The position numbers and the translations under genes are program-made. A stretch of DNA of 12,087 nucleotides. It comes from an uncultured Mediterranea sp. Its GTDB lineage: Bacteria; Bacteroidota; Bacteroidia; Bacteroidales; Bacteroidaceae. How positions within the stretch are numbered: the stretch's first letter is position 1; each line of letters opens with the position of its first letter. The notes under the pieces were generated by a model. It did not search any database. It was not told the DNA's origin and saw nothing but the letters and a program-made list of their open reading frames with translations. This document shows, one piece after another, positions 1 to 6,036 of the stretch. The stretch spans positions 1-12,087 of the forward strand of contig CAMGAL010000029.1 in assembly GCA_946007445.1 (NCBI GenBank), given 5' to 3'.

Positions 1-15
1 TTGATGCTTGAGTTA

Positions 16-1494
16 TTAATTGACTGATTGTAAAGTCGTACTCATTTCGCTGGGGAACTCGCAGGAAATGGCACGCATGATTTCGAAATAGGATATGTAA
101 ATGTGAACTAACATCGGGTCGCCTTCCATAATATTGGGTAGGGTATCGTCCTTCCAGAAGACGTTACCGCCTCGGCTGGCAAACGACAGATAGAGCTGGT
201 GAACCGGTTCATAAGGTACACCGCCATCTTTGGGGTGGTGCGTCAGGTAGGTAGGGGTCTGTGGTGTCCAGGAGTCCCAGTCGTTCTCCTCAGCCAGTAT
301 CTTCCTCAGCACTTGTACTTTGGGTGAAGCATCCAGTAGGTGGCCTTCTTCGTCCATCATGTCTGATGCGAGGACATCGGCTAACTGCCATAGCAATATT
401 TGGTAGTTGCCTGAAATAATGGCGTATGCAAATGGTTTGTTCTGCATCCAGAGATCATAATAGGTATAGGTTGCACCTTCTATTTCGTATTGCGTGGTCA
501 GCATCCACTCTGGGATAAAGTCCTTCGGAGTATAGCCTTCCAGGCGCTCAGGGTCGATGGCTGCCAAACCAGCCATCTCTAAATGGAAGAGCAAGCCTCT
601 GTGATCATCATGCTGGTTGTAATACTCCAGAATCTGGTCGGTTGACAGCGGACCTGACGATGCAAATGTAGAGTGGAGCCGAACCGCACGTTTGAAGGAG
701 TCGGAAGCCTTGGTCTCGTAATGGCGGGTAAAGGCTAAAGCTCCTGGTGCTCCCATAGATATCCCCCAGCAGGTGGAGTAGCCGTCATCCGCCAGCACTA
801 CGTGATGTCGCTTCAGCAATTCGAGTGCAGCCTCCACGCAGTCGGCCATCTGCTGTGCCATGGCTTTGTTTGACAAAAAGCAGAACATCCTCTCGTCCGT
901 TGTCCCATAACCTTCATAGTCAGGCTCGATGACTGCTGAATTATAGAGTACGCGTGGAGTCAATAGGTCTTCCCGGTCGGAAGGGCATCTTTTATCATTT
1001 TTTGGCGTATAGGTATGCGAAACGATGGAGAGGGAGGTCAGTTTGTGGCTCAGCGCAGGATTCACATATTTGGGGAAGGTGACTCGTCCTGAAAGAATGA
1101 TTTCCTCTCCCTTCGCTGAGAGGCTTTTGTAATTGAAGGCCAGGCTGGCAACATGCCAGGGCGCATCAGCACGACCCGCCGTTTGGCTTTCTTGCTGGAA
1201 GAAGGCTTTCAACTTGGGCATCCGGGTGTTGATGACAGTGTTTAATACTGCAGTCTGGATATTGGACAATTTTTGCATCTGCGGCCTGTAGTTCACTTCG
1301 CAGAGGTGGTCAGCATACGCATCGGGTGCGATAAAGGTGCTGTCAGTCACCTCCACATAGGGGGCTTCCTCCTCCTCTGTGTCAGCTGAGGGAGGCGTGT
1401 CGATGTCCTCCATCTCCTCCTTCATGTTGCAGGCTGCCAGCAGGGGGAGAAGCAGGATGATGAGGTAGCTTGTGGCTAAGCGTCTAAGTGTCAT
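16..1494 (-). CDS. alpha/beta-hydrolase-like lipoprotein, paralog 1
   Basis: Predicted cell-envelope lipoprotein with the layout of a serine esterase or lipase. Counting from ATG at 1494 (492 aa), a hydrophobic signal peptide ends in LLAAC with lipidated Cys22. Residues about 130-141 (EEIILSGRVTFP) look like an early beta-hairpin, 185-197 read NSAVIEPDYEGYG, the nucleophile elbow is GISMG with Ser246, the probable acid is Asp423 (HPKDGGVPY) and the probable base His464 (LVHIYISYF). All three align with the two neighbouring paralogs. The arrangement recalls the secretory lipase (LIP) branch of alpha/beta hydrolases, but this is inferred from motifs only. The reading frame is open up to a GTG at 1554 overlapping the upstream stop; I prefer 1494 because the signal peptide starts there. 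It lies 56 bp after paralog 2 and no TAnnTTTG element is seen in that gap, so it is probably co-transcribed. Substrate unknown. Confidence 0.85.
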   Translation of the reverse strand: MTLRRLATSYLIILLLPLLAACNMKEEMEDIDTPPSADTEEEEAPYVEVTDSTFIAPDAYADHLCEVNYRPQMQKLSNIQTAVLNTVINTRMPKLKAFFQQESQTAGRADAPWHVASLAFNYKSLSAKGEEIILSGRVTFPKYVNPALSHKLTSLSIVSHTYTPKNDKRCPSDREDLLTPRVLYNSAVIEPDYEGYGTTDERMFCFLSNKAMAQQMADCVEAALELLKRHHVVLADDGYSTCWGISMGAPGALAFTRHYETKASDSFKRAVRLHSTFASSGPLSTDQILEYYNQHDDHRGLLFHLEMAGLAAIDPERLEGYTPKDFIPEWMLTTQYEIEGATYTYYDLWMQNKPFAYAIISGNYQILLWQLADVLASDMMDEEGHLLDASPKVQVLRKILAEENDWDSWTPQTPTYLTHHPKDGGVPYEPVHQLYLSFASRGGNVFWKDDTLPNIMEGDPMLVHIYISYFEIMRAISCEFPSEMSTTLQSVN

Positions 1495-1550
1495 TTTTAT
1501 TGAGCTATTCTTTTGCGTTACTATATTTAATAATGTATAAGGCTTCTGGG

Positions 1551-2987
1551 TCACTCTTCGTCATACATCTCTTCGGGGAGCAGTGTGGTGCTCATCTGGA
1601 GCATCTTCTGGATGGAGTAGAGGATGTGTCCCATGTCCATCTGCTGGATGAGCCAGGCTATCTTGTCCGTGTGGAAGTGTACTTCGCTGCTGCGTGCTGC
1701 AAGCAGGTTGTAGAGTTCCAGGGCTTGGCAGTAAGGCATCTGGTTGTCCTCTTCTGCATGGGCCATGTAGATTGGTGTCAGTGCGGTCCAGTTGTTCCAG
1801 TTGCTGAGCTGCTTGAAGAGCCGCATCACCACCTGTACCTTGGGGTTGTCCATATTCAGATGACCGTCAGTGGAGGTCATGTCGGAGGCAAAGATGCCAG
1901 TCAAAGTGGAGAATGGGCTTTCTGTAGGGTTCTCGAAGAGAAGCATATCGCTACCGACATATTGTATGAACTGATAGGCGGTATATTGCTGTCCCTCATA
2001 CTCCACCATGGTGGTCATCATCCATTCGGGGCAAAACTGGTAGTGGGCATATCCACCCATTTCGCTCGCAGGCAGGGCGTTGAGGAACTTCAGCATTTGC
2101 TGAACCAGCTGTGGCATATAGTCCAGGTGCTCATCGATGTATTCCGCCATGCGATGAATGAGAAACGGACCGCCGGCAGCGTAGCAGGACCTCAGCCGGA
2201 TAGCTTGGCGTTGCTGTGCGGTGGCCTGCTGGTCGTAGTACTTGGCAAAGGCCAGCAAGGGTGGAGCACCGAGCGATACGCCCCAGGCTGTGGAGTAGCC
2301 CTCATCAGCCAGCGTCACTCCGTGCTGCCGCATCACCTCCAGGGCTGCCATCACGCCATCCATGGTCTGGCGTGCTAATACATCAAACGATGCGCCGCAA
2401 TGGGTACGGCCCGCTGAGGCCCCGTAGCCCTCGTAGTCGGGCTCGATGACGGCTGAGTTGAAGAAGGTGCGCATCATCATCGGGGTGAGGCTGTGGGAGG
2501 GGGCACCGAAGTCGGCAGGTACCATGTGGTGATGGTGAATGGAGAGCGACTCTACGGTGTGGGGTTGCCTGTTGCAAGCCAGTCGCGGGAAGCTGACCCG
2601 TCCCGAGAGGATGATCTCCTCCCCTCTGGCCGAGCGGCTCAGGTAGCGATAGACGTAGCTCTCCACCTGCCAGGGCGTATCCTCCTCGCAGGGGCATTCG
2701 GCTTTCTCCTCCTCAAAGAGGCGGTTCATCTCCGGCAGACGGTTGATGTAGAGCAGGCGCAATCCCTCCTTCACGATCGGCTTCACCTGTGGCACCATCT
2801 GATAGGCCATCCACCAGTAGTCGCTTTCGCTGAGGGCATCGGCCATCGTCCAGGGTGTAATCGTCATGCTGTCCGTGGTGGCCAGGTAGCAGCTCCTGTC
2901 AGCGGGAGAGGGGATCACGGATTCCTCGCTGTCGTAACAGGCTGCCAAAAGACAGCAGGATAAGATAAGCAGTCTGAAGGTTCTCAT
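1551..2987 (-). CDS. alpha/beta-hydrolase-like lipoprotein, paralog 2
   Basis: Second member of the tandem family, 478 aa from ATG at 2987. The signal peptide ends in CLLAAC, with lipidated Cys17 followed by YDSEES; the acidic residues just after the Cys resemble Bacteroidetes surface-export signals, so it may face outward. The shared core is present: EEIILSGRVSFP, NSAVIEPDYEGYG at about 177-189, nucleophile elbow GVSLG with Ser238, probable acid Asp414 (AEEDNQMPY) and probable base His454 (MGHILYSI). A His-rich patch (IHHHHM, about 150-155) is peculiar to this copy. A TTG at 3014 could extend the frame, but it lies inside a good -7 element (3012-3019), so ATG 2987 is the credible start with a leader of about 20 nt. 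Likely heads a two-gene transcript with paralog 1. Esterase or lipase activity is inferred from the triad; substrate unknown. Confidence 0.85.
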   Translation of the reverse strand: MRTFRLLILSCCLLAACYDSEESVIPSPADRSCYLATTDSMTITPWTMADALSESDYWWMAYQMVPQVKPIVKEGLRLLYINRLPEMNRLFEEEKAECPCEEDTPWQVESYVYRYLSRSARGEEIILSGRVSFPRLACNRQPHTVESLSIHHHHMVPADFGAPSHSLTPMMMRTFFNSAVIEPDYEGYGASAGRTHCGASFDVLARQTMDGVMAALEVMRQHGVTLADEGYSTAWGVSLGAPPLLAFAKYYDQQATAQQRQAIRLRSCYAAGGPFLIHRMAEYIDEHLDYMPQLVQQMLKFLNALPASEMGGYAHYQFCPEWMMTTMVEYEGQQYTAYQFIQYVGSDMLLFENPTESPFSTLTGIFASDMTSTDGHLNMDNPKVQVVMRLFKQLSNWNNWTALTPIYMAHAEEDNQMPYCQALELYNLLAARSSEVHFHTDKIAWLIQQMDMGHILYSIQKMLQMSTTLLPEEMYDEE

Positions 2988-3011
2988 ATTATATAGTTTC
3001 TTTTCATTTGG

Positions 3012-3019
3012 CAAAGTTA
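3012..3019 (-). promoter_or_regulatory. -7 promoter element for paralogs 2 and 1
   Basis: Reads TAACTTTG on the minus strand, a full match to the Bacteroidetes -7 consensus TAnnTTTG. It lies 24 bp upstream of ATG 2987. I see no clear TTTG box at the -33 position. Its position immediately after the GH31 fossil suggests that paralogs 2 and 1 have their own transcription start. Confidence 0.5.
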
Positions 3020-3023
3020 CTTA

Positions 3024-3331
3024 TTAAATAGGTGACGTCCTAATTATTCCCTTTCTATTATTGCCCGGGTTGATGTGAATCTCTATCTCCTTGCCTACAC
3101 TCTCGGCAGCATACTCCACTACGGGACCCATGGGGACGATTGAGCCGGCAAGTACATAGAGCGGCAAGCGGTCAATGGGAGCCTCTGCCTGGATATGCTG
3201 ACCACCCTCATACGTTGCATCACCCCCTGCCCGGTCTGAAAACTGATACCCGAGGAGGTCCTTACATGGTCGGTGGCCTCACAAGGCATGAGCACGAGGA
3301 GAGCCAGAAGAGAATAAAAGAAACGTTTCAT
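3024..3331 (-). pseudogene. GH31 alpha-glycosidase remnant (internally deleted, frameshifted)
   Basis: An ATG at 3331 opens a signal-peptide-like N-terminus (MKRFFYSLLALLVLMPCEAT) followed by RTSSGISFQTGQG, which fits the start of a secreted GH31 enzyme. That frame ends at a TAG at 3119-3121. From 3221 the next frame reads DATYEGGQHIQAEAPID and then RLPLYVLAGSIVPMGPVVEY and EIEIHINPG. This is the hallmark of the beta-sandwich region that follows the catalytic barrel in GH31 alpha-xylosidases and alpha-glucosidases (typically RLPLYVRAGSIVPMGP...IRVYPG). Similarity stops at about 3063 and the frame closes with TAA at 3024-3026. The several hundred residues between, including the catalytic Asp residues, are gone, as is the C-terminus after PG. 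The break lies near a G-run at about 3222-3230. It is 47 bp downstream of paralog 3, as in an operon. The assignment rests on remembered family motifs, not a search. Confidence 0.78.
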
Positions 3332-3378
3332 TATTAAATGTTTAAGTTGTTATTATTCGGTTTGAGAACGGAAATAAG

Positions 3379-4848
3379 CTATTGCATGCAGCTGAAGACC
3401 TCTGAGGGCCATTCGCTGAAAGCTACCCGAAGTATGTCAAAGAAGGAGGCCACCTGATGATTGTAAAGGTTAGGATGAAGGGTGGTGACGTCGATGGTGA
3501 TCGTGGGCGAATCCTGCCAAAATACACAGCCTCCTTTTTGGGCCCACTGCCAATACAGATGATAAGCCTGATCGTAGGGGATAAGGTCATCCTGCCGCTG
3601 ATGAGCCATATAGATTGGGGTTACAGGAACCCACTCTCCCCAGTCGCTCTGTTGGCGCATCGCTTCGACGAAGGCTTTTGTCTTGGGGTTCGTATAGTCC
3701 CATGCACCATCGGATGTAGTCATCTCCGGCACAAAATTGTAGTAGAAATGCTTGTGATCGCTTCTTGAAGGTACATCATAACAATAAGAGAATCTGTTAG
3801 CCAACCAGAACTGGTAGTAACTCTTGGTCATGCCATCGATGGTCAGCATACGGGTGCGCCATTCATCGGGAAAGAACTCCTCAAAGGCATAGCCTCCCAG
3901 TTGCTCATTAGTCAGGTGGCTCAGATAGGCTGACATGACGTGTATCAGGGTCGCATTATAGTCAGGGTGTCTGGATACGTAGTCGAAAGCCTCAACAGGA
4001 TGAATGGGCCCCTCGCTGGCATAGGAGGAGTGGAGCCGGATGAGACGGCGCTCGGCCTCGGAAGCCTCTTGGTCGTAATAACGGCTGAAGGCTATCGTGG
4101 CAGCAGCCCCCTGTGAGGTTCCCCACCCCGTAGAGCAGCCATCAGCGGCCAATGTCACTCCCCGCTGCTCCATCACCTGACGCGCAGCCAGCAGGCAATC
4201 CTTCAACTGGACAGAGAAGAGCTGGAATGAGAATCCTGGATGAGAATGACCATCATCGTTCACCCCATAGCCCTCATAATCCGGCTCGATGACAGCCGAA
4301 TTGTGGAAGATGCGCAGAGGATACATGGATAGCGCCATGGAGGGCGTGACGTCGGGAAATGTATTCCATGTATGGTTGCAGAGACTGAGCGTCTGGACGG
4401 TATGCCCACTACCATCTCGGCTGTTGGGGAAGGTGACCCGTCCCGACAGGGTGATTTCCTTTCCTTGCGCTGAAGTGCTCTTGTAGCTGAAGGCATAACT
4501 CTCCACCTGCCAGAGGCGTTGACTGCCGGCAGAGGCATGGTGTCCTGCAGCTGCAAAGAGGGAATCCATTTTTGGCAAACGGGGATTGACCAACATCTGG
4601 AAGATGGTCTTTATCACCGGAGAGACATCTGACGTCTCACTTCCTTTTTTTTCAAACTGATTGAATAACTTGGAGTTGGCCATGGCTTCACAGAGTTCAT
4701 CCGGGGTGAAGCAGCCCTCTTGCGTAATGCCGACCAAGGGCGACTGCACCGTTTCGATGTCAGTATCAGCCAAGGGTTCCTTACTGTAGCAAGCCGTAAG
4801 GAGCAAAGCACAGCTGAGGATGATGATTTGGATGATGATTGATTTCAT
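3379..4848 (-). CDS. alpha/beta-hydrolase-like lipoprotein, paralog 3
   Basis: Third and most upstream member of the family, 489 aa from ATG at 4848. The signal peptide ends in LLLTAC with lipidated Cys20 (then YSKEP). Core elements match the other two: GKEITLSGRVTFP, NSAVIEPDYEGYG at about 183-195, nucleophile elbow GTSQG with Ser245, probable acid Asp420 (RQDDLIPY) and probable base His464 (LYNHQVASFF). The insert between Ser and Asp carries aromatic-rich segments (EEFFPDEW, YYQFWLANRFSY) that probably form a lid or substrate-binding cap. A TTG at 4881 would extend the frame but lies upstream of the -7 element at 4868-4875, so 4848 is preferred. It is the first gene of the cluster and is followed closely by the GH31 fossil, which hints that this hydrolase once worked beside an alpha-glycosidase, perhaps removing ester groups from a glycan. 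That role is inference. Confidence 0.85.
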   Translation of the reverse strand: MKSIIIQIIILSCALLLTACYSKEPLADTDIETVQSPLVGITQEGCFTPDELCEAMANSKLFNQFEKKGSETSDVSPVIKTIFQMLVNPRLPKMDSLFAAAGHHASAGSQRLWQVESYAFSYKSTSAQGKEITLSGRVTFPNSRDGSGHTVQTLSLCNHTWNTFPDVTPSMALSMYPLRIFHNSAVIEPDYEGYGVNDDGHSHPGFSFQLFSVQLKDCLLAARQVMEQRGVTLAADGCSTGWGTSQGAAATIAFSRYYDQEASEAERRLIRLHSSYASEGPIHPVEAFDYVSRHPDYNATLIHVMSAYLSHLTNEQLGGYAFEEFFPDEWRTRMLTIDGMTKSYYQFWLANRFSYCYDVPSRSDHKHFYYNFVPEMTTSDGAWDYTNPKTKAFVEAMRQQSDWGEWVPVTPIYMAHQRQDDLIPYDQAYHLYWQWAQKGGCVFWQDSPTITIDVTTLHPNLYNHQVASFFDILRVAFSEWPSEVFSCMQ

Positions 4849-4867
4849 AAAATTCAATTTTAGCGTA

Positions 4868-4875
4868 CAAAAGTA
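4868..4875 (-). promoter_or_regulatory. -7 promoter element for paralog 3
   Basis: Reads TACTTTTG on the minus strand, matching TAnnTTTG, 19 bp upstream of ATG 4848. The leader to the start codon would be short and A/T-rich. No convincing -33 TTTG is seen. Confidence 0.5.
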
Positions 4876-5042
4876 ATACAATTTTTGAAATTATGCACTA
4901 TGTTGCTATGATCTAATGGCGCACAAAAGTGATGAAGTCAGGAAATGTTGGACGAACCTCTTTTCTTCCCATACTGGGTTCGAACGCAACTGTTTGGGGT
5001 ATGGCACTGAAGTGAGAGCCGACACTCTTGCCAGTCTCAGCC

Positions 5043-5056
5043 GGGAGACGTCTCCC
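5043..5056. repeat. perfect 14-bp palindrome
   Basis: GGGAGACGTCTCCC is exactly self-complementary. It begins about 14 bp downstream (minus-strand sense) of the -7 element at 5070-5077, within the first bases of the predicted transcript. It could be an operator for a dimeric repressor. With no loop it is less likely to be an RNA hairpin. Confidence 0.45.
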
Positions 5057-5069
5057 CCTTTTACAGCGA

Positions 5070-5077
5070 CAAAGATA
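5070..5077 (-). promoter_or_regulatory. possible distal -7 element facing the hydrolase cluster
   Basis: Reads TATCTTTG on the minus strand, a full TAnnTTTG match directed toward paralog 3. No clear -33 box is seen. The short motif could occur by chance. Confidence 0.35.
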
Positions 5078-5107
5078 GGGGCGAAAGGGATGTCATAGAG
5101 ACTTCTC

Positions 5108-5394
5108 GTGCCAGTTGCGCTCTGTCGCACCGAGTTGCACCATCACCCCGTGTGCAGGCCACATTTGGCACCCCTATACCATACCTGCTCCGTACCAGCT
5201 CCCTATCTGCTTCGCTTCTCCTTCGCTCATCCTTCGCTCAATCACCGCTTCTATAGGAGCGCAGTTTGAGCGAAGAACAGCGAAGAAACAGTGGGGAAAC
5301 AGCGGAGTTGGTGCGGCGCAGGTACGGCGCAGGTGCGGAGAAGCTCTCATGCGGGGGTATAGTGCAACTGGGTGCAACTTGGTGCAACAGGCAC
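5108..5394. repeat. long imperfect inverted repeat (~287 bp dyad)
   Basis: The two halves are reverse complements around a centre at about 5251-5254. Ends: GTGCCAGTTGCGC (5108-5120) pairs with GTGCAACAGGCAC (5382-5394), 11 of 13. Next, 5134-5150 pairs with 5352-5368, 14 of 17. Then 5179-5202 pairs with 5304-5327, 20 of 24. TTCGCTCA (5233-5240) pairs exactly with TGAGCGAA (5267-5274). The centre CGCTTCTATAGGAGCG (5246-5261) is a palindrome apart from one G-T pair. The centre drifts by only 2-3 bp across the arms, so small indels are few. The inner arms are themselves built of roughly 11-bp units: CTTCGCT-type on the left, AGCGAAG, AGCGGAG and TGCGGCG-type on the right. There is no transposase and no obvious target duplication. 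It could fold as a long cruciform or an RNA hairpin. Function unknown. Confidence 0.75.
5362..5390 (+). repeat. three 10-bp direct repeats (GGTGCAACTT-like)
   Basis: GTGCAAC occurs at 5362-5368, 5372-5378 and 5382-5388, exactly 10 bp apart, i.e. about one helical turn. Inverted copies GTTGCGC (5114-5120) and GTTGCAC (5134-5140) lie at mirror positions in the left arm of the large dyad. The spacing suits a protein binding one face of the helix. Confidence 0.6.
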
Positions 5395-5424
5395 CGGTGT
5401 GGAGCGATGTCTGCAGTTACTGGC

Positions 5425-5432
5425 TATATTTG
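5425..5432 (+). promoter_or_regulatory. possible plus-strand -7 promoter element
   Basis: Reads TATATTTG, a full TAnnTTTG match. It lies 30 bp before an SD-like GGGAGG (5446-5451 region) and an ATG at 5462. No clear -33 box is seen. No ordinary gene follows on this strand until 7234. Confidence 0.35.
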
Positions 5433-5461
5433 CACCGGCAATGAAGGGAGGTAACCAAGCA

Positions 5462-5509
5462 ATGAAACTGATGCGACATCCAGTAGGCAATATGTGCCAA
5501 AGTCACTAA
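5462..5509 (+). CDS. possible 15-codon micro-ORF
   Basis: ATG at 5462 to TAA at 5507-5509 would encode MKLMRHPVGNMCQSH. It is listed only because it is preceded by GGGAGG about 10 bp upstream, unusual in a phylum that rarely uses Shine-Dalgarno sequences, and by a -7-like element at 5425-5432. It could be a leader peptide, the left-over start of a lost gene, or chance. No homology is recognised. Confidence 0.18.
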   Translation: MKLMRHPVGNMCQSH

Positions 5510-5512
5510 AAG

Positions 5513-5623
5513 TAGTTTCACGCTTAGTTTCAGCTAATTGAAACTAGGAGTTTAATTATATGAAACTACGAGTTCAAGTAATTGAAACTGGTAGTTTCAA
5601 CGTATGAAACTATAGTGAAACTC
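5513..5623. repeat. TGAAACTA / TAGTTTCA array with 22-bp period
   Basis: Perfect octamers occur as TAGTTTCA at 5513, 5525 and 5592 and as TGAAACTA at 5539, 5561 and 5605. One-mismatch copies (TGAAACT plus G or C) start at 5583 and 5616, and another at 5463. On the plus strand the TGAAACT starts at 5539, 5561, 5583 and 5605 are exactly 22 bp apart. Most units also hold a degenerate inverted partner (AGTTTaA, AGTTcA, AGTTTCA) 10 bp after the start. Each unit is therefore a small palindrome and the array is tandem. Two helical turns per unit suits cooperative binding of a dimeric regulator or replication initiator. Not a CRISPR: units are too short and there are no unique spacers. Confidence 0.75.
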
Positions 5624-5873
5624 ATATGGGCTGACTCCGCAAGGTGCCTGTGGGTCTAATTTGGGAGTGATGACACCCATCCATACGACATGTCGGATGA
5701 AGCGTCAATAGGTAGGGTAGGCATGGCCCTCTTTTTCGCTCAAATCATCGGGAAAAGGGCTGTTTTCGGGCGAAAAATGGGGCGTTTTTATGGAAAACGC
5801 CTCAAAAACGGGTGAAAAAGGACGATTTTTCGGACGTTTTTTATGGGAAAAGTGGCGCGATGTACCCGTTTTT
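5624..5873. other. intergenic stretch, A/T-rich with imperfect repeats
   Basis: No gene is supported. Short frames on both strands (30-60 codons) have no start context or recognisable domain. It contains a clean hairpin at 5781-5801. A looser second version of that sequence, ACGTTTTTTATGGGAAAAG, begins near 5834, about 50 bp later. Many G/C-rich triplets alternate with A and T runs. Confidence 0.45.
5781..5801 (-). terminator. hairpin, possible terminator for the acyltransferase gene
   Basis: GGCGTTTT (5781-5788) and AAAACGCC (5794-5801) form a perfect 8-bp stem with a 5-nt loop. On the minus strand the stem is followed by CCCATTTTTCG, a short T run. It lies about 235 bp beyond the stop of the minus-strand acyltransferase gene, rather far, so termination there is only a possibility. 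Confidence 0.35.
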
Positions 5874-5963
5874 ACCCTCACTACCCTCACACCCTCACAC
5901 CTACCCTCACACTTAAAACGTAGATATACAATAGATTACAAGAAGTGTGAGGGTGTGAGGGTA
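5874..5963. repeat. ACCCTCAC cluster with inverted GTGAGGGT copies
   Basis: Plus-strand ACCCTCAC occurs at 5874, 5883, 5891 and 5903. After a 28-nt A/T-rich spacer the inverse GTGAGGGT occurs at 5947 and 5955. TACCCTCACACTT (5902-5914) pairs with AAGTGTGAGGGTG (5943-5955) at 12 of 13 positions. The left arm carries what looks like an extra ACCCTCAC unit, as if the inverted repeat had expanded. It could form a hairpin in RNA from either strand and lies 74 bp past the stop of the acyltransferase gene, so it may serve as its 3' end, or it may be a protein-binding site. Confidence 0.7.
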
Positions 5964-6036
5964 GAAAATAAAATTCGTATGAGGGGCTTTACGGCACGAA
6001 TGTTAGCAAGGCTGCACCGCTTCGCTGCGCATCGAC

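Larger units (their letters stand above)
4876..5107. other. non-coding stretch upstream of the hydrolase cluster
   Basis: No convincing gene. Both strands carry open frames of 60-75 codons here, and a second minus-strand frame is also open through much of the stretch. None has a ribosome-binding context, a recognisable domain or a preferred frame. What can be supported is a minus-strand -7 element (5070-5077) and a 14-bp palindrome (5043-5056). If that promoter is used, an untranslated leader of roughly 200 nt would precede paralog 3. Confidence 0.5.

Noticed and set aside
1488..2378. Plus-strand open frame of 296 codons opposite paralogs 1 and 2
   Set aside because: It is antisense to a well-supported lipoprotein gene, has no recognisable domain, and its composition (rich in His, Val, Gly and Leu) is typical of a reverse-strand shadow.
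4977..4985. GGTTCGAAC resembling a tRNA T-loop
   Set aside because: The flanking bases do not pair into a T-stem and there is no acceptor stem or anticodon arm at the right distance.
4906..5130. Minus-strand frame of 74 codons and an overlapping second frame ending FITFVRH
   Set aside because: Both frames look superficially protein-like, but neither has a start context, a domain or a clear preference. The promoter and palindrome fit a non-coding reading better.
5108..5394. Insertion sequence with terminal inverted repeats
   Set aside because: There is no transposase, the inverted repeat extends through the whole element rather than only its ends, and no flanking target duplication is seen.
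5513..5623. Possible CRISPR array
   Set aside because: Repeats are 8-bp half-sites in 22-bp units, in both orientations, with no unique spacers of CRISPR length and no cas genes.
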